The position numbers and the translations under genes were made by a program. A stretch of 38,749 nt of DNA from Candidatus Thorarchaeota archaeon (GTDB taxonomy: Archaea; Asgardarchaeota; Thorarchaeia; Thorarchaeales; Thorarchaeaceae): NCBI GenBank assembly GCA_018238205.1, contig JABCTV010000007.1:1-38749 (forward strand), given 5' to 3'. The notes under the pieces are model-generated. The model made no database searches, had not been told where the DNA came from, and saw only the letters and a list, made by a program, of their open reading frames with translations. Within the stretch, counting starts at the first letter, position 1; each line of letters begins with the position of its first letter. Below are positions 24,388 to 31,410 of the stretch, in pieces.

Positions 24388-27009
24388 TCAAATTCCAAGT
24401 AGAATCGCAGAGAGTGCAATTCCTAAAACCCATACAACAGTAACAACTGCTTCTCCTGCAACGATTCCGCTGAGTATCCTACTAATTCTATTATAATTGG
24501 CATCCTGAAGCTCTACTTGTTGTTGTATCGGACTTTCATCTGAAAGGGGCTCTTCTGGTTCTTGCTCTTTCTTGACTCTATAATTAATGTAGCCACCAAC
24601 TAGAATTGCCACTGCCGTTGCTGGTGGAATCAGAACTCCAACAACTAGACTCATGGGGCTTAGTCCACGCTTATTCAACTCGTTTCCTAAAAGAAAACCA
24701 CCAATGGCGAATGAAAGAAGATAGGCCATTATTAGTAATGGATTAACATCACCAAACTGACTCATTCCCGGTAACTGAAACTCTCCAATTCCTTGGAGGC
24801 TCACTACAAGAAATCCGAATAATTGTGCAGCAGGACTTGGAAGGTCTGCACCACCAAAACCTGAGTAAGTTTCAAACAGGGTGAATGTTATGAAAGAACC
24901 AGCTGTAGTGCCAAGTAAAGCACCTATGCTTACTGCCTTCAGAATAGCCGTGCCACGAACATTTGTCAGACTTCCCAGTTTTAGGTGTACGAGGAGTGCA
25001 ATTGCAGCATCCTGAAGTGCCCCCAGCATTGACATAAACGTGGTAATGACTGCAAATCCCACATGGAAAAGTAATATTGCAGGTATTGCTACTATATCTG
25101 TGATATAACCTGCAAGCATTCCAGTTTCACTAATTGCACGAGCAGTGAAATAAACTGAAACCATAGCAATAGGTGTACCAACCACAATCAATAACCAAGG
25201 AATCTGAATCCCTGGAAATGGTGCCCAGAACGAGAAGATAATTATTCCAACAATCATAAACAACCCTAGGGAAACAAATGCCATCCAAGGTGGAACATGT
25301 CCTTTTCTAGACTTCAAGTACCCTCGTGGGTCAGTAATAATTTTGCGAGTTTCTTCTTTGAACCTCTCAATCTCTTCTTTGAACATCTCTATTGAGAATA
25401 GCTCCTGCTTTACCCGTAGCTTGCTTGGTAATTCTTTACTCTTGATTGGAGTTTCAATAATGACTGCTCCATCTATCTCATGTATATCATCTGATGTTTC
25501 CTTCTCAAATTCCTCTGGTGTCATCTCTTCTTTGCCCTTATCTTTTTGACCACTTAGGAAATCTCCTGCTATCACGGTCACAAAGACTCCCAATGCAATA
25601 TAGAGAATCTCAGCTCTTTTGATATGGGATGCAAAGTCCACAGCTGGACTAGCTCCTTCTAGAAGGAACCAGATTAAGAATGAGGCTAGACTACCCATAG
25701 CAATAACAAGTGACCTCTTCCAGCCTACAAAGAATCCAATTCCGGCCATCATTGGAGAATTACTTAGCCCAATCCAGTTTGGAACTGCTGATGCTGAAGG
25801 GATTACAGGGGATAATGCATTCGGAAATGAGCTTAGATCGGCTCCTGAAAGCCCCTCCGCAATTTTTGTTGTACCCACCCAAGCGCCTGATATCCCAAGA
25901 CCAATACCGACCGCTTTTTTTGCTTCTATATCTCCCCCAATCGAATTTATTGTATATGCCTGAGGTTGGACTTGTGGCCATGCTTCATTTTCAAATCGGT
26001 CTCTAAATGGTGCTAATAATATAATTCCAAAGAGGGCGCTCATACCTGTTACAAGCATCATGAAAAGTATCGTGTTCAAAGGATTGAATAAATTGCTATA
26101 GACATGATTGATATCAAAAAGTGCATTTGCAGGATCGAATATTGCAATTGCAGGAAATGTGATTAAAACTCCAATTGTAACCATAGCTGAAGAATTTGCA
26201 ATAGTTACAACGATCGTATTCTCCTCAGGTGTATATTTACCTCTCAATGTAAGAAATATCGCTCCCAACATCTCTGCTCCTACTAAAAATACAACACCTA
26301 ATTTCAGAGCCAACCATATTCCCAGAAAAGTCATGATGATGCCTACAACAATTCCAGTGCTTAACGCTCGTTTTGTGAGGGGAAACTTTGGCTCCGCAAG
26401 AACTGCACCATAGAGCAATAATCCTGCAACAGCCATTATCACAACATGGTGAAAGATGGGGAAACTACCTACAACTAGGGTCACTATTGCTAGTACACCG
26501 ATAATACCAAGTTCCATCTTATTTGGCGGAGGTCTAAAGAGCGCACAGTAGAGTAGGAAGACCTCAATAACAAGGGCAAGAATAACACCAGGATATATCC
26601 AATCTCCAAGAGCCATTACAAGGATGATATAGAAGATTCCAGCAGAGTAAATTCCTGCAAGTAGTACTTTACTAGAATCATATTTTGATCTAAGTTTCTG
26701 GAACCAGCTACGTTCGGTAAGTACAACATAGATGATAGCTCCTGCAACTACCATTAAGACCATCTCTGAGAAAATTCCACCTAAAACTGAGAAGGGAATA
26801 TAGATGAGAGATAAGAGCAAGAAAATCGTAAGATCTCTCTCGGCCAGTTTACGTTCAAAGACTGAGAGATAGAGGAGAACGGCTTCGACTATAAGAGCAA
26901 TAAGAACATCTAGTTGTGCAAATCTTCCAGCAAACATAGCAAACATAACCCAGACAAATCCTACCGTAAAAATGAGTATCCGGAGTGCTCTTGTCTGCTC
27001 TATTATCAT
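24388..27009 (-). CDS. OPT-family (oligopeptide/metal-chelate) transporter with long cytoplasmic loop
   Basis: This is an 873-residue membrane protein with roughly 18-20 hydrophobic segments. OPT-type stretches are visible: YTPEENTIVVTIANSSAMV with GVLITFPAI, NSPMMAGIGFFVGWKRSL, and the C-terminal half with PATAVAILVGGYINY. A ~100-residue charged loop (about residues 490-590), rich in Glu/Lys, separates the halves, and the first ~200 residues form additional membrane helices compared with standard OPT proteins. OPT members carry peptides, siderophores or metal chelates by proton symport; the substrate here is unknown. I chose the ATG at 27009 over the TTG at 27027 because the GGAGG that would serve as its ribosome site overlaps that TTG. 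Confidence 0.75.
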   Translation of the reverse strand: MIIEQTRALRILIFTVGFVWVMFAMFAGRFAQLDVLIALIVEAVLLYLSVFERKLAERDLTIFLLLSLIYIPFSVLGGIFSEMVLMVVAGAIIYVVLTERSWFQKLRSKYDSSKVLLAGIYSAGIFYIILVMALGDWIYPGVILALVIEVFLLYCALFRPPPNKMELGIIGVLAIVTLVVGSFPIFHHVVIMAVAGLLLYGAVLAEPKFPLTKRALSTGIVVGIIMTFLGIWLALKLGVVFLVGAEMLGAIFLTLRGKYTPEENTIVVTIANSSAMVTIGVLITFPAIAIFDPANALFDINHVYSNLFNPLNTILFMMLVTGMSALFGIILLAPFRDRFENEAWPQVQPQAYTINSIGGDIEAKKAVGIGLGISGAWVGTTKIAEGLSGADLSSFPNALSPVIPSASAVPNWIGLSNSPMMAGIGFFVGWKRSLVIAMGSLASFLIWFLLEGASPAVDFASHIKRAEILYIALGVFVTVIAGDFLSGQKDKGKEEMTPEEFEKETSDDIHEIDGAVIIETPIKSKELPSKLRVKQELFSIEMFKEEIERFKEETRKIITDPRGYLKSRKGHVPPWMAFVSLGLFMIVGIIIFSFWAPFPGIQIPWLLIVVGTPIAMVSVYFTARAISETGMLAGYITDIVAIPAILLFHVGFAVITTFMSMLGALQDAAIALLVHLKLGSLTNVRGTAILKAVSIGALLGTTAGSFITFTLFETYSGFGGADLPSPAAQLFGFLVVSLQGIGEFQLPGMSQFGDVNPLLIMAYLLSFAIGGFLLGNELNKRGLSPMSLVVGVLIPPATAVAILVGGYINYRVKKEQEPEEPLSDESPIQQQVELQDANYNRISRILSGIVAGEAVVTVVWVLGIALSAILLGI

Positions 27010-27102
27010 TGAAGATGGTTCCTCCAAAATTCATTTTATCTTGGACTATATATTGATTGCAGGGACTTTTTTTTATGAATACCCTCTATATAACTACCTA
27101 TC

Positions 27103-27405
27103 TCATTGTGAGAGCCTTTGCTCAACTTCTTCAGTACTTAGACCATCTATCAGGAGAATTTTCTCTCGTGATTTGTGTCCTGCAACAATCCTAATTGTGA
27201 TAGATGAAATTTTCAATATTTTGGATAGTTTCTTCACTAATTCTGTATTTGCTTTCCCTTCTCTTGCTGGACCTGTTAGATTGATTAAGATTGAATCTGG
27301 AGTTCTCTCAGCAATTAGTTGCTTTTCCTTGGAGTTTGGTTTAACAATAACTCGAAGGAAGGTCCCTTTTTCACTCATCCAGATTGGTTTTGAGTCCATA
27401 CCCAT
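27103..27405 (-). CDS. DUF167 (YggU) family protein
   Basis: This is a protein of about 100 residues. The core TFLRVIVKPNSKEKQLI then ILINLTGPAREGKANTELVKKLSKIL and IRIVAGHKSREKILLIDGLS is the classical DUF167/YggU pattern, with GPAREGKAN and the AGHKSREK turn. The function is unknown across the family; nucleic-acid binding has been proposed from structure. The ATG at 27403-27405 is preferred to the upstream TTG at 27417; ATG 27399 is also possible. It stands alone, 75-95 bp after the OPT start and divergent from the first profilin-like gene. Confidence 0.88.
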   Translation of the reverse strand: MGMDSKPIWMSEKGTFLRVIVKPNSKEKQLIAERTPDSILINLTGPAREGKANTELVKKLSKILKISSITIRIVAGHKSREKILLIDGLSTEEVEQRLSQ

Positions 27406-27530
27406 GAAAAAACACAATACTGCATAAGTGTATTCTCTAAACTTCTACAATGGGGCCATCAAGGATTTGTTTATTTAGAGAGGCTACGGGAGTCAGAATA
27501 AGACCGTACATTTAACGGGGTGAATTTACA

Positions 27531-27911
27531 ATGAGCGATCCTGTAATGGATGCATACACAATGGCATACAATAGTTCAGGCAATATGGTGCAAGCTTTTG
27601 GTGTAATAACTGAAGGTGGGCAAGTACTGTGGCAAAGTAATAATTGGGATCTTACCGCGGATGCAGGTAGTCTAATGTCCGCAGTAAAATCTCGCAGTCC
27701 TGCAGTCACCCAGAATAACGTTCGTTATTCCACAATGAGATCAACTCCTGAGAGTCTAGTGGCTCGCAACGTCCAAGGAAATGGTGTCCTTATCTTAGCA
27801 AAGATTGAGGGTGAAAAATGGGTCATTGCTTGGTGCGCACCAGATGCAACACCAGATGGTGTTTATGTTGATGTTGATCGGGCAGCAAAGACACTGAAGG
27901 GTAAAATCTGA
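27531..27911 (+). CDS. Profilin-like protein, paralog 1
   Basis: This 126-residue protein has an N-terminal helix, then VQAFGVITEGGQVLWQSNNW, which parallels the profilin strand pair ending in VWAQS-x-x-F. A variable middle follows, then VLILAKIEGEKWVIAWCAP and a final helix DVDRAAKTLKGKI. It shares order and many residues with the gene downstream (27,998-28,372). Profilin and Roadblock/LC7 both use this alpha/beta fold; the WQ(S/T)xNW signature leads me to profilin, which Asgard archaea are known to encode as actin regulators. The ATG follows GGGGTGA. A TTTATTTA element near 27,469 may be the promoter. No actin gene lies in the window. Confidence 0.58.
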   Translation: MSDPVMDAYTMAYNSSGNMVQAFGVITEGGQVLWQSNNWDLTADAGSLMSAVKSRSPAVTQNNVRYSTMRSTPESLVARNVQGNGVLILAKIEGEKWVIAWCAPDATPDGVYVDVDRAAKTLKGKI

Positions 27912-27932
27912 GATAGTTTAAGATTGGACTGG

Positions 27933-27966
27933 AATAGGGGAACATCCGTTGGAAAGATTCCCTATT
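27933..27966 (+). repeat. Hairpin between the two profilin-like genes
   Basis: AATAGGG (27933-27939) and CCCTATT (27960-27966) can pair, and the stem can be extended by GAA/TTC with one bulge. It lies in the 86-bp gap between paralog 1 and paralog 2, before the GGAGGT ribosome site of paralog 2. It could set the ratio of the two proteins (partial terminator or RNA-stability element); no T-run follows. Confidence 0.4.
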
Positions 27967-27997
27967 GCACTCCTAATACAAGATTGGAGGTCTAGTT

Positions 27998-28372
27998 TTG
28001 GAATCTGCAATTAGTCGACAATGGTATCAACTTTACGAGAATAATCCAAAGATTCAGGCTTTTGCAGTGGCAAAAGAAGGAGAGATAGTTTGGCAGACTG
28101 AAAATTGGAATCTGCTGGAAGACATTAAGTCGATAATTCTGGCTCCTGAAACAGCAGCTGGTAAGGTTTCTGCAAATGGAGTGAAATACAAGAGAACCAA
28201 ATCTGCTCAGGATTACTACATCGGAACTGCTGGGTCTGATGAAGGTCATTTATTGATAGTCAAGATTAACGATTCTAGTTGGGCAATAGCTTGGGCTGAA
28301 TCATCTGCAGTCCCAGAGTTAACCATAATAGATCTCACAAAAACCGCTATTCATTTGAAAGGAAATCTCTAA
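27998..28372 (+). CDS. Profilin-like protein, paralog 2
   Basis: This 124-residue protein is a clear paralog of the gene 86 bp upstream. The matching segments are IQAFAVAKEGEIVWQTENWN; KYKRTKSAQDYYIGTA at the centre; and HLLIVKINDSSWAIAWAE followed by the C-terminal helix and KGNL. The TTG at 27998 is the start because GGAGG (27986-27990) lies 7 nt before it and there is no nearby ATG. As with paralog 1, the strand pair ending in VWQT-E-N-W is profilin-like, but a Roadblock/longin-type fold cannot be ruled out by eye. Tandem duplication suggests a heterodimer or specialised forms. Confidence 0.58.
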   Translation: MESAISRQWYQLYENNPKIQAFAVAKEGEIVWQTENWNLLEDIKSIILAPETAAGKVSANGVKYKRTKSAQDYYIGTAGSDEGHLLIVKINDSSWAIAWAESSAVPELTIIDLTKTAIHLKGNL

Positions 28373-28474
28373 TTCTGAAGTTTCTATTTATTCTATTACA
28401 AAATTGTCATGCGGAAAGGATTAAGAGGTACTCTGCAAAGCCGAACGCATCGCGAAATAGAAGGCTTGAACCTG

Positions 28475-28714
28475 ATGACTGTGACTGCATATATCCTGCT
28501 CAATGTCGATATGTCAACCCAGACTAATGTGTACGAAACCGTGAAAGGGTTGGAAGAAACCCGAGAGGTATACCAAATCTTCGGTGCCTTTGATATTATC
28601 ATAAAGGCTGAATTTCAAGATAATGATCAACTGAGTAACTTTGTTGTTGACAAAATCAAGAGCCTTGTAGGTGTTCTTGAAACTCAAACCAACGTCTGTG
28701 CAGCAACGGTATAG
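28475..28714 (+). CDS. Stand-alone RAM (Lrp/AsnC ligand-binding) domain protein
   Basis: This is a 79-residue protein starting MTVTAYILLNVDMS. The sequence fits the Lrp/AsnC effector domain: VYETVKGLEETREVYQIFGAFDIIIKAEFQDNDQLSNFVVDKIKSL, then GVLETQTNVCAATV, including the TGxFDxI-like turn (here GAFDII). There is no DNA-binding domain. Such single-domain proteins form dimers to decamers that bind amino acids or other small molecules, sometimes with partner regulators. The frame extends to an ATG at 28409, but the 22 additional residues are not domain-like, so I chose the ATG at 28475, although its ribosome site is weak. It ends 16 bp from the convergent winged-helix regulator. Confidence 0.8.
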   Translation: MTVTAYILLNVDMSTQTNVYETVKGLEETREVYQIFGAFDIIIKAEFQDNDQLSNFVVDKIKSLVGVLETQTNVCAATV

Positions 28715-28730
28715 TTCGTGACACTGCTCA

Positions 28731-29492
28731 TTAGATACTGGGCTCTTCAGGGAACAGTATCTCTCTAATCTTCATGATGTTGTCTACATACTCTTTCGAT
28801 CCCAGAGAGTAGTAGTCCACAAGGGTTTCATACTGATCAAGAATCATTTTATCTGCAACATCGCCTTTAACGAGTTCTGCAATCTTAGTACGCCATTCTA
28901 ATTGCATTATCATCCTTTTGACCATTAATTCAAGGAGTTCTTTCTTCTTTCCTTCAGATACCTTAAGGTCAAAGGTTTCAAGCATCGTTTCAATAAAGGG
29001 TGTCATCTTCTTAGTGTGAGTTCCTTTACCGCCCGCCCAGTCACCTTTGGTAAGAACAAAACCCTGCGAAGTTCTACGCCAATAATCTGTGGTGCGTTTT
29101 CCCGTGGTAATTGTACCATATTTTGATACATAGCCTTCCTCTTCGAGTTTAGGCAAGTGATGATATACTTGGTTCTTACTAATGTCTATATCAGGTCCGC
29201 AGCATTCAATTGATAATTTAACAATCTCTAGCACTGATAGAGCATTTCGCTTTACGTCACGGATTCTGATGATTCTATCTCCGTTCTCATCTATCGTTTC
29301 AGAAGTTACCTTGTCATCAATCCCGCTTCTTAGAACCTGTAAAATGTGTAGTCTAACCGGTTCATCCAATACAGAGGCCCGTTCCTCATCTGTTACAAAA
29401 ACAATTTCTTTTTGAGGTGCTTTACCCTCGTCTGTTAGGACAATCCCCTTCAGACTGTCGGTAATGTTGTCAATGATAATATCTTTGCCCAT
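28731..29492 (-). CDS. ArsR-like winged-helix transcriptional regulator
   Basis: This is a protein of about 253 residues. After a short leader, DEPVRLHILQVLRSG begins a winged-helix domain with an inserted loop, and ISKNQVYHHLPKLEEEGYVSK is the recognition helix and wing start, matching ArsR/HTH_20 archaeal regulators. YWRRTSQGFVLT follows. The C-terminal 110 residues are helical (MVKRMIMQLEWRTKIAELV and EYVDNIMKIREIL), likely a dimer or effector domain. I prefer the ATG at 29492 over the TTG/GTG at 29507/29504. Its promoter region holds repeated GGGCCTAAAT motifs, so it may regulate itself and the micro-ORFs that diverge from it. The ligand is unknown. Confidence 0.82.
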   Translation of the reverse strand: MGKDIIIDNITDSLKGIVLTDEGKAPQKEIVFVTDEERASVLDEPVRLHILQVLRSGIDDKVTSETIDENGDRIIRIRDVKRNALSVLEIVKLSIECCGPDIDISKNQVYHHLPKLEEEGYVSKYGTITTGKRTTDYWRRTSQGFVLTKGDWAGGKGTHTKKMTPFIETMLETFDLKVSEGKKKELLELMVKRMIMQLEWRTKIAELVKGDVADKMILDQYETLVDYYSLGSKEYVDNIMKIREILFPEEPSI

Positions 29493-29520
29493 TTTTGTAT
29501 TCACCAATGCATTTTCATTA

Positions 29521-29674
29521 TTGGGGCCGCTCTAAATTTCATTCGAAGCGACTCTATCCGCACCTTTTGGCCGTTTCGGGCCTAAATAATGGACCCGTAT
29601 TCATATTATATTCCATTTTAGTAGCTTATATATTTGTTTATTGTACCATTGGGCCTAAATTCACCACACCAATG
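29521..29674. promoter_or_regulatory. Repeated GGGCCTAAAT motifs flanking the regulator promoter (putative operator)
   Basis: The 10-mer GGGCCTAAAT occurs exactly at 29578-29587 and 29651-29660. A looser copy, TTGGGGCC...TCTAAAT, is at 29521-29537. The element CATTGG (29647-29652) is repeated inverted as CCAATG (29669-29674), and CACCAATG appears again at 29502-29509. The copies lie on both sides of the TATA box of the winged-helix gene. I infer binding sites for that regulator. Confidence 0.45.
29625..29636 (-). promoter_or_regulatory. TATA box for the winged-helix regulator
   Basis: On the minus strand the sequence reads CAAATATATAAG. A transcription start about 27 bp downstream would fall near 29604 and leave a leader of about 110 nt that contains a GGGCCTAAAT copy. 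Inferred. Confidence 0.4.
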
Positions 29675-29738
29675 AACCAAAATACAATATTAGTTTGATT
29701 TACAGTATGATAATCACCTTATGGTTTGGATGACAAAC

Positions 29739-29750
29739 TTTATATATAAA
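29739..29750 (+). promoter_or_regulatory. Strong TATA box for the micro-ORF operon
   Basis: TTTATATATAAA is a perfect palindrome of TATA type, preceded by a GACAAAC region. A start about 27 bp downstream would be near 29771, giving ORF 1 a leader of only about 10 nt. This is one of the clearest promoter elements in the window. Confidence 0.6.
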
Positions 29751-29780
29751 TTTGGTTTATATTAAGATAGGTAACTCACA

Positions 29781-29888
29781 ATGAATCGAAGAAACCGACA
29801 CAACTACGAATCTGGAACACAGAACGAGAAGATGGCTCGAATCCACAGGGTTGATGCCATCGGATACGCATACATCTATCGGAGGTAG
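29781..29888 (+). CDS. Micro-ORF 1 (35 residues), first of a tandem set of three
   Basis: The ORF starts ATG about 30 bp after a palindromic TATA box. The product is basic (MNRRNRHNYE at the start) and ends VDAIGYAYIYRR. The terminal codons CGG-AGG-TAG form the ribosome site GGAGGT used by the next ORF. The stop of one and ribosome site of the next are thus the same bases. The C-terminal DAIGYAYIYRR resembles EAIIHSYLYR of ORF 2. No family recognised. With a 10-nt leader, translation of ORF 1 may be near-leaderless. Real expression must be shown; as a chance arrangement the spacing, ribosome sites and shared end would be unusual. Confidence 0.6.
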   Translation: MNRRNRHNYESGTQNEKMARIHRVDAIGYAYIYRR

Positions 29889-29893
29889 ATAAC

Positions 29894-29983
29894 ATGGCAC
29901 TAGCAAAGACAATGAAGAAGAAACAGAAGCTGAAGAAGCAGATCTCTACAGAAGCTATCATACACTCATATTTGTACAGGTAG
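29894..29983 (+). CDS. Micro-ORF 2 (29 residues)
   Basis: The ATG lies 5 bp after the ORF 1 stop, with GGAGGT 8 nt upstream. The product is very basic at first (KTMKKKQKLKKQ) and ends TEAIIHSYLYR, which parallels the end of ORF 1 (VDAIGYAYIYRR): an acidic residue plus Ala-Ile, then an aromatic run and Arg. It ends AGG-TAG, and again AGGT serves as a ribosome site for the next ORF. Its N-terminal lysine cluster suggests binding to nucleic acid or membrane, but there is no family I know. Confidence 0.58.
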   Translation: MALAKTMKKKQKLKKQISTEAIIHSYLYR

Positions 29984-29989
29984 ATTGCG

Positions 29990-30106
29990 ATGAGTCGAAA
30001 TATCGATACCATTGAATCTGACAGTGAAAATGAGCAGCGCTCTGTGGATGCTATACAGCTTAAACGTGCATCCGTAAACGAAGTGCTCTTGTGGGAAGCT
30101 ACCTGA
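29990..30106 (+). CDS. Micro-ORF 3 (38 residues)
   Basis: The ATG lies 6 bp after the ORF 2 stop, with AGGT 8 nt upstream. In contrast to the two basic peptides, this one is acidic (IDTIESDSENEQ) and then reads VDAIQLKRASVNEVLLWEAT. The VDAI motif matches the VDAI/EAI of ORFs 1 and 2, at a similar place. The opposite charge suggests that it could pair with the basic peptides. A 7-bp hairpin follows 41 bp after its stop. No known family. Confidence 0.55.
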   Translation: MSRNIDTIESDSENEQRSVDAIQLKRASVNEVLLWEAT

Positions 30107-30147
30107 GCACTTCCAGTTCTTTTTGAAAATTCTATACCTACGCATTC

Positions 30148-30164
30148 AATAGCAGTTTGCTATT
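30148..30164. terminator. Hairpin between micro-ORF 3 and the methyltransferase gene
   Basis: AATAGCA-GTT-TGCTATT is a perfect 7-bp stem with a 3-base loop, located in the only sizeable gap between convergent genes (30,107-30,191). T-rich stretches lie on both sides. It could end both transcripts or stabilise the 3' end of the micro-ORF mRNA. Confidence 0.45.
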
Positions 30165-30191
30165 TGACAATTACATTCTGAATAAATTCGG

Positions 30192-31001
30192 TCATTTTGT
30201 AAAGGTCATTTGATAGAAGGTTTCGTTCATGACATAGGAAACCTCTAGATTCTGAGCCTTAATTGGTAGAAACTGAAGTGGTGGTCTTGCTTCGAAGAGC
30301 TTGTTAGCCTTGATAATTCCTCTCCCCTTGTCTGTTTTTCTCATTCGGGGCGAGAGACCTTCATCCACAACAATGACGACCCCACTAGATTTTACCAATC
30401 GGAGCATCTCATTCAATGCACCATGGATATCAGAGAATGTATTGATTCCCCCCGTGTGAAGAACAATGTCAAAGAAATTACTCTGATAAGGTGGATTGAA
30501 CACGCTGCCATATGTTAGACTAACATCAAAATCCATCTTGTCTATTTTTCTCTGAGAGACCTTCAACATTCCTGTAGAGAGATCCATTCCGTGGAGATTG
30601 AACCGTCCCATTTGCTTCTTGAAGGAATCATAGAGCGCCATGAAATTAGCTGCAGTGCCAATACTAACATCAATGATTCTAACAGGTCCTTCAATTGGAA
30701 TGAACTGACTGAAATTAGAGCGTTCTTCCATCAAGTCAACGCCAAGAAATTCACTGTATTGTTTCACTAGCTCGTCATATTTTTCAGCCATCTCATCGTA
30801 CTCAGCAATCCACTTTGCATCTTCTTTACGAATCTGTGGATACACAAGAGATGGTATTCGGTTAGTAATATCCCATGCATGACCTTTCTCACACGATATC
30901 TGGCCATCAACTATCTCTTCACCAGGAGTGAATCCTCCATTAAGATGCAAATTCTTTCCACACTGTGGACATCGTAGGGCTTTCATATGAGCTTCATTCA
31001 C
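30192..31001 (-). CDS. SAM-dependent methyltransferase with N-terminal zinc ribbon
   Basis: This 269-residue protein starts with a Trm112/zinc-ribbon-like part (LRCPQCGKNL, then ISCEKGHAWDITNRIPSLV) and continues as a class I methyltransferase. Motif I is VRIIDVSIGTAANFMALY (a slightly altered GxGxG, here SIGTAAN), with acidic motif II LHGMDLSTGMLKVS, then FDVSLTYGSVFNPPYQSNFFDIVLHTGGINTF and VVIVVDEGLSP. This layout resembles the RlmA/UbiE-like methyltransferases whose zinc ribbon reads a nucleic acid. The GTG start at 31001 is supported by AGGAG 9 nt before it; ATG at 30986 is the alternative. The target is unknown. Confidence 0.83.
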   Translation of the reverse strand: MNEAHMKALRCPQCGKNLHLNGGFTPGEEIVDGQISCEKGHAWDITNRIPSLVYPQIRKEDAKWIAEYDEMAEKYDELVKQYSEFLGVDLMEERSNFSQFIPIEGPVRIIDVSIGTAANFMALYDSFKKQMGRFNLHGMDLSTGMLKVSQRKIDKMDFDVSLTYGSVFNPPYQSNFFDIVLHTGGINTFSDIHGALNEMLRLVKSSGVVIVVDEGLSPRMRKTDKGRGIIKANKLFEARPPLQFLPIKAQNLEVSYVMNETFYQMTFTK

Positions 31002-31111
31002 TGCTGAGTACTCCTAGTATTCCTCTCCCTCTTGAGTTAAAATATGAATCGGAACGGATTTTGACTCATCATAGGATATGTTGTCCTAGAACATCCCATT
31101 TTGTGTGATGA

Positions 31112-31390
31112 TTATTCTGTATCCACATCTTCCCCTAAGAGAATCCGCTCAATCTCGTAGAGTCTATTGATTACTGCAAGTCCTTTGTCAGTAAGGCTCA
31201 AGTAAGGACTTCCATGCTCACCCTTCAGTTGGTATACTAGATCCTCCTCCAAAAGTCGGTCTCTTATCATTGAAAAATCAATTTCCTTACCAGTCATCTT
31301 TGATTCCAACTCTCGCTCAAAACGGTCTCCCCAAATCAATTGGAACAGTACTTCTCGAACAACTGGAAGAACAAGGAACTCTATAGTCAT
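31112..31390 (-). CDS. Small winged-helix-like protein following an MFS gene
   Basis: This 92-residue protein has the pattern of a small winged-helix DNA-binding fold: helices in VLPVVREVLFQLIWG, then IDFSMIRDRLLEEDLVYQLKGEHGSPYLSLTDKGLAVINRL, where the strand-turn-strand with YLSLTDKGL is typical of MarR/PadR-type wings. The ATG is preceded by AGGAG with an 8-nt gap, and it lies 20 bp after the MFS gene, so the two are probably one operon. It may repress its own operon. No specific family can be given. Confidence 0.62.
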   Translation of the reverse strand: MTIEFLVLPVVREVLFQLIWGDRFERELESKMTGKEIDFSMIRDRLLEEDLVYQLKGEHGSPYLSLTDKGLAVINRLYEIERILLGEDVDTE

Positions 31391-31410
31391 GAAGTGATTC
31401 TCCTCTATAC

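Noticed and set aside
28409-28474. N-terminal extension of the RAM protein
   Set aside because: The extra 22 residues are not part of the domain and stand-alone RAM proteins are about 75-80 residues long.
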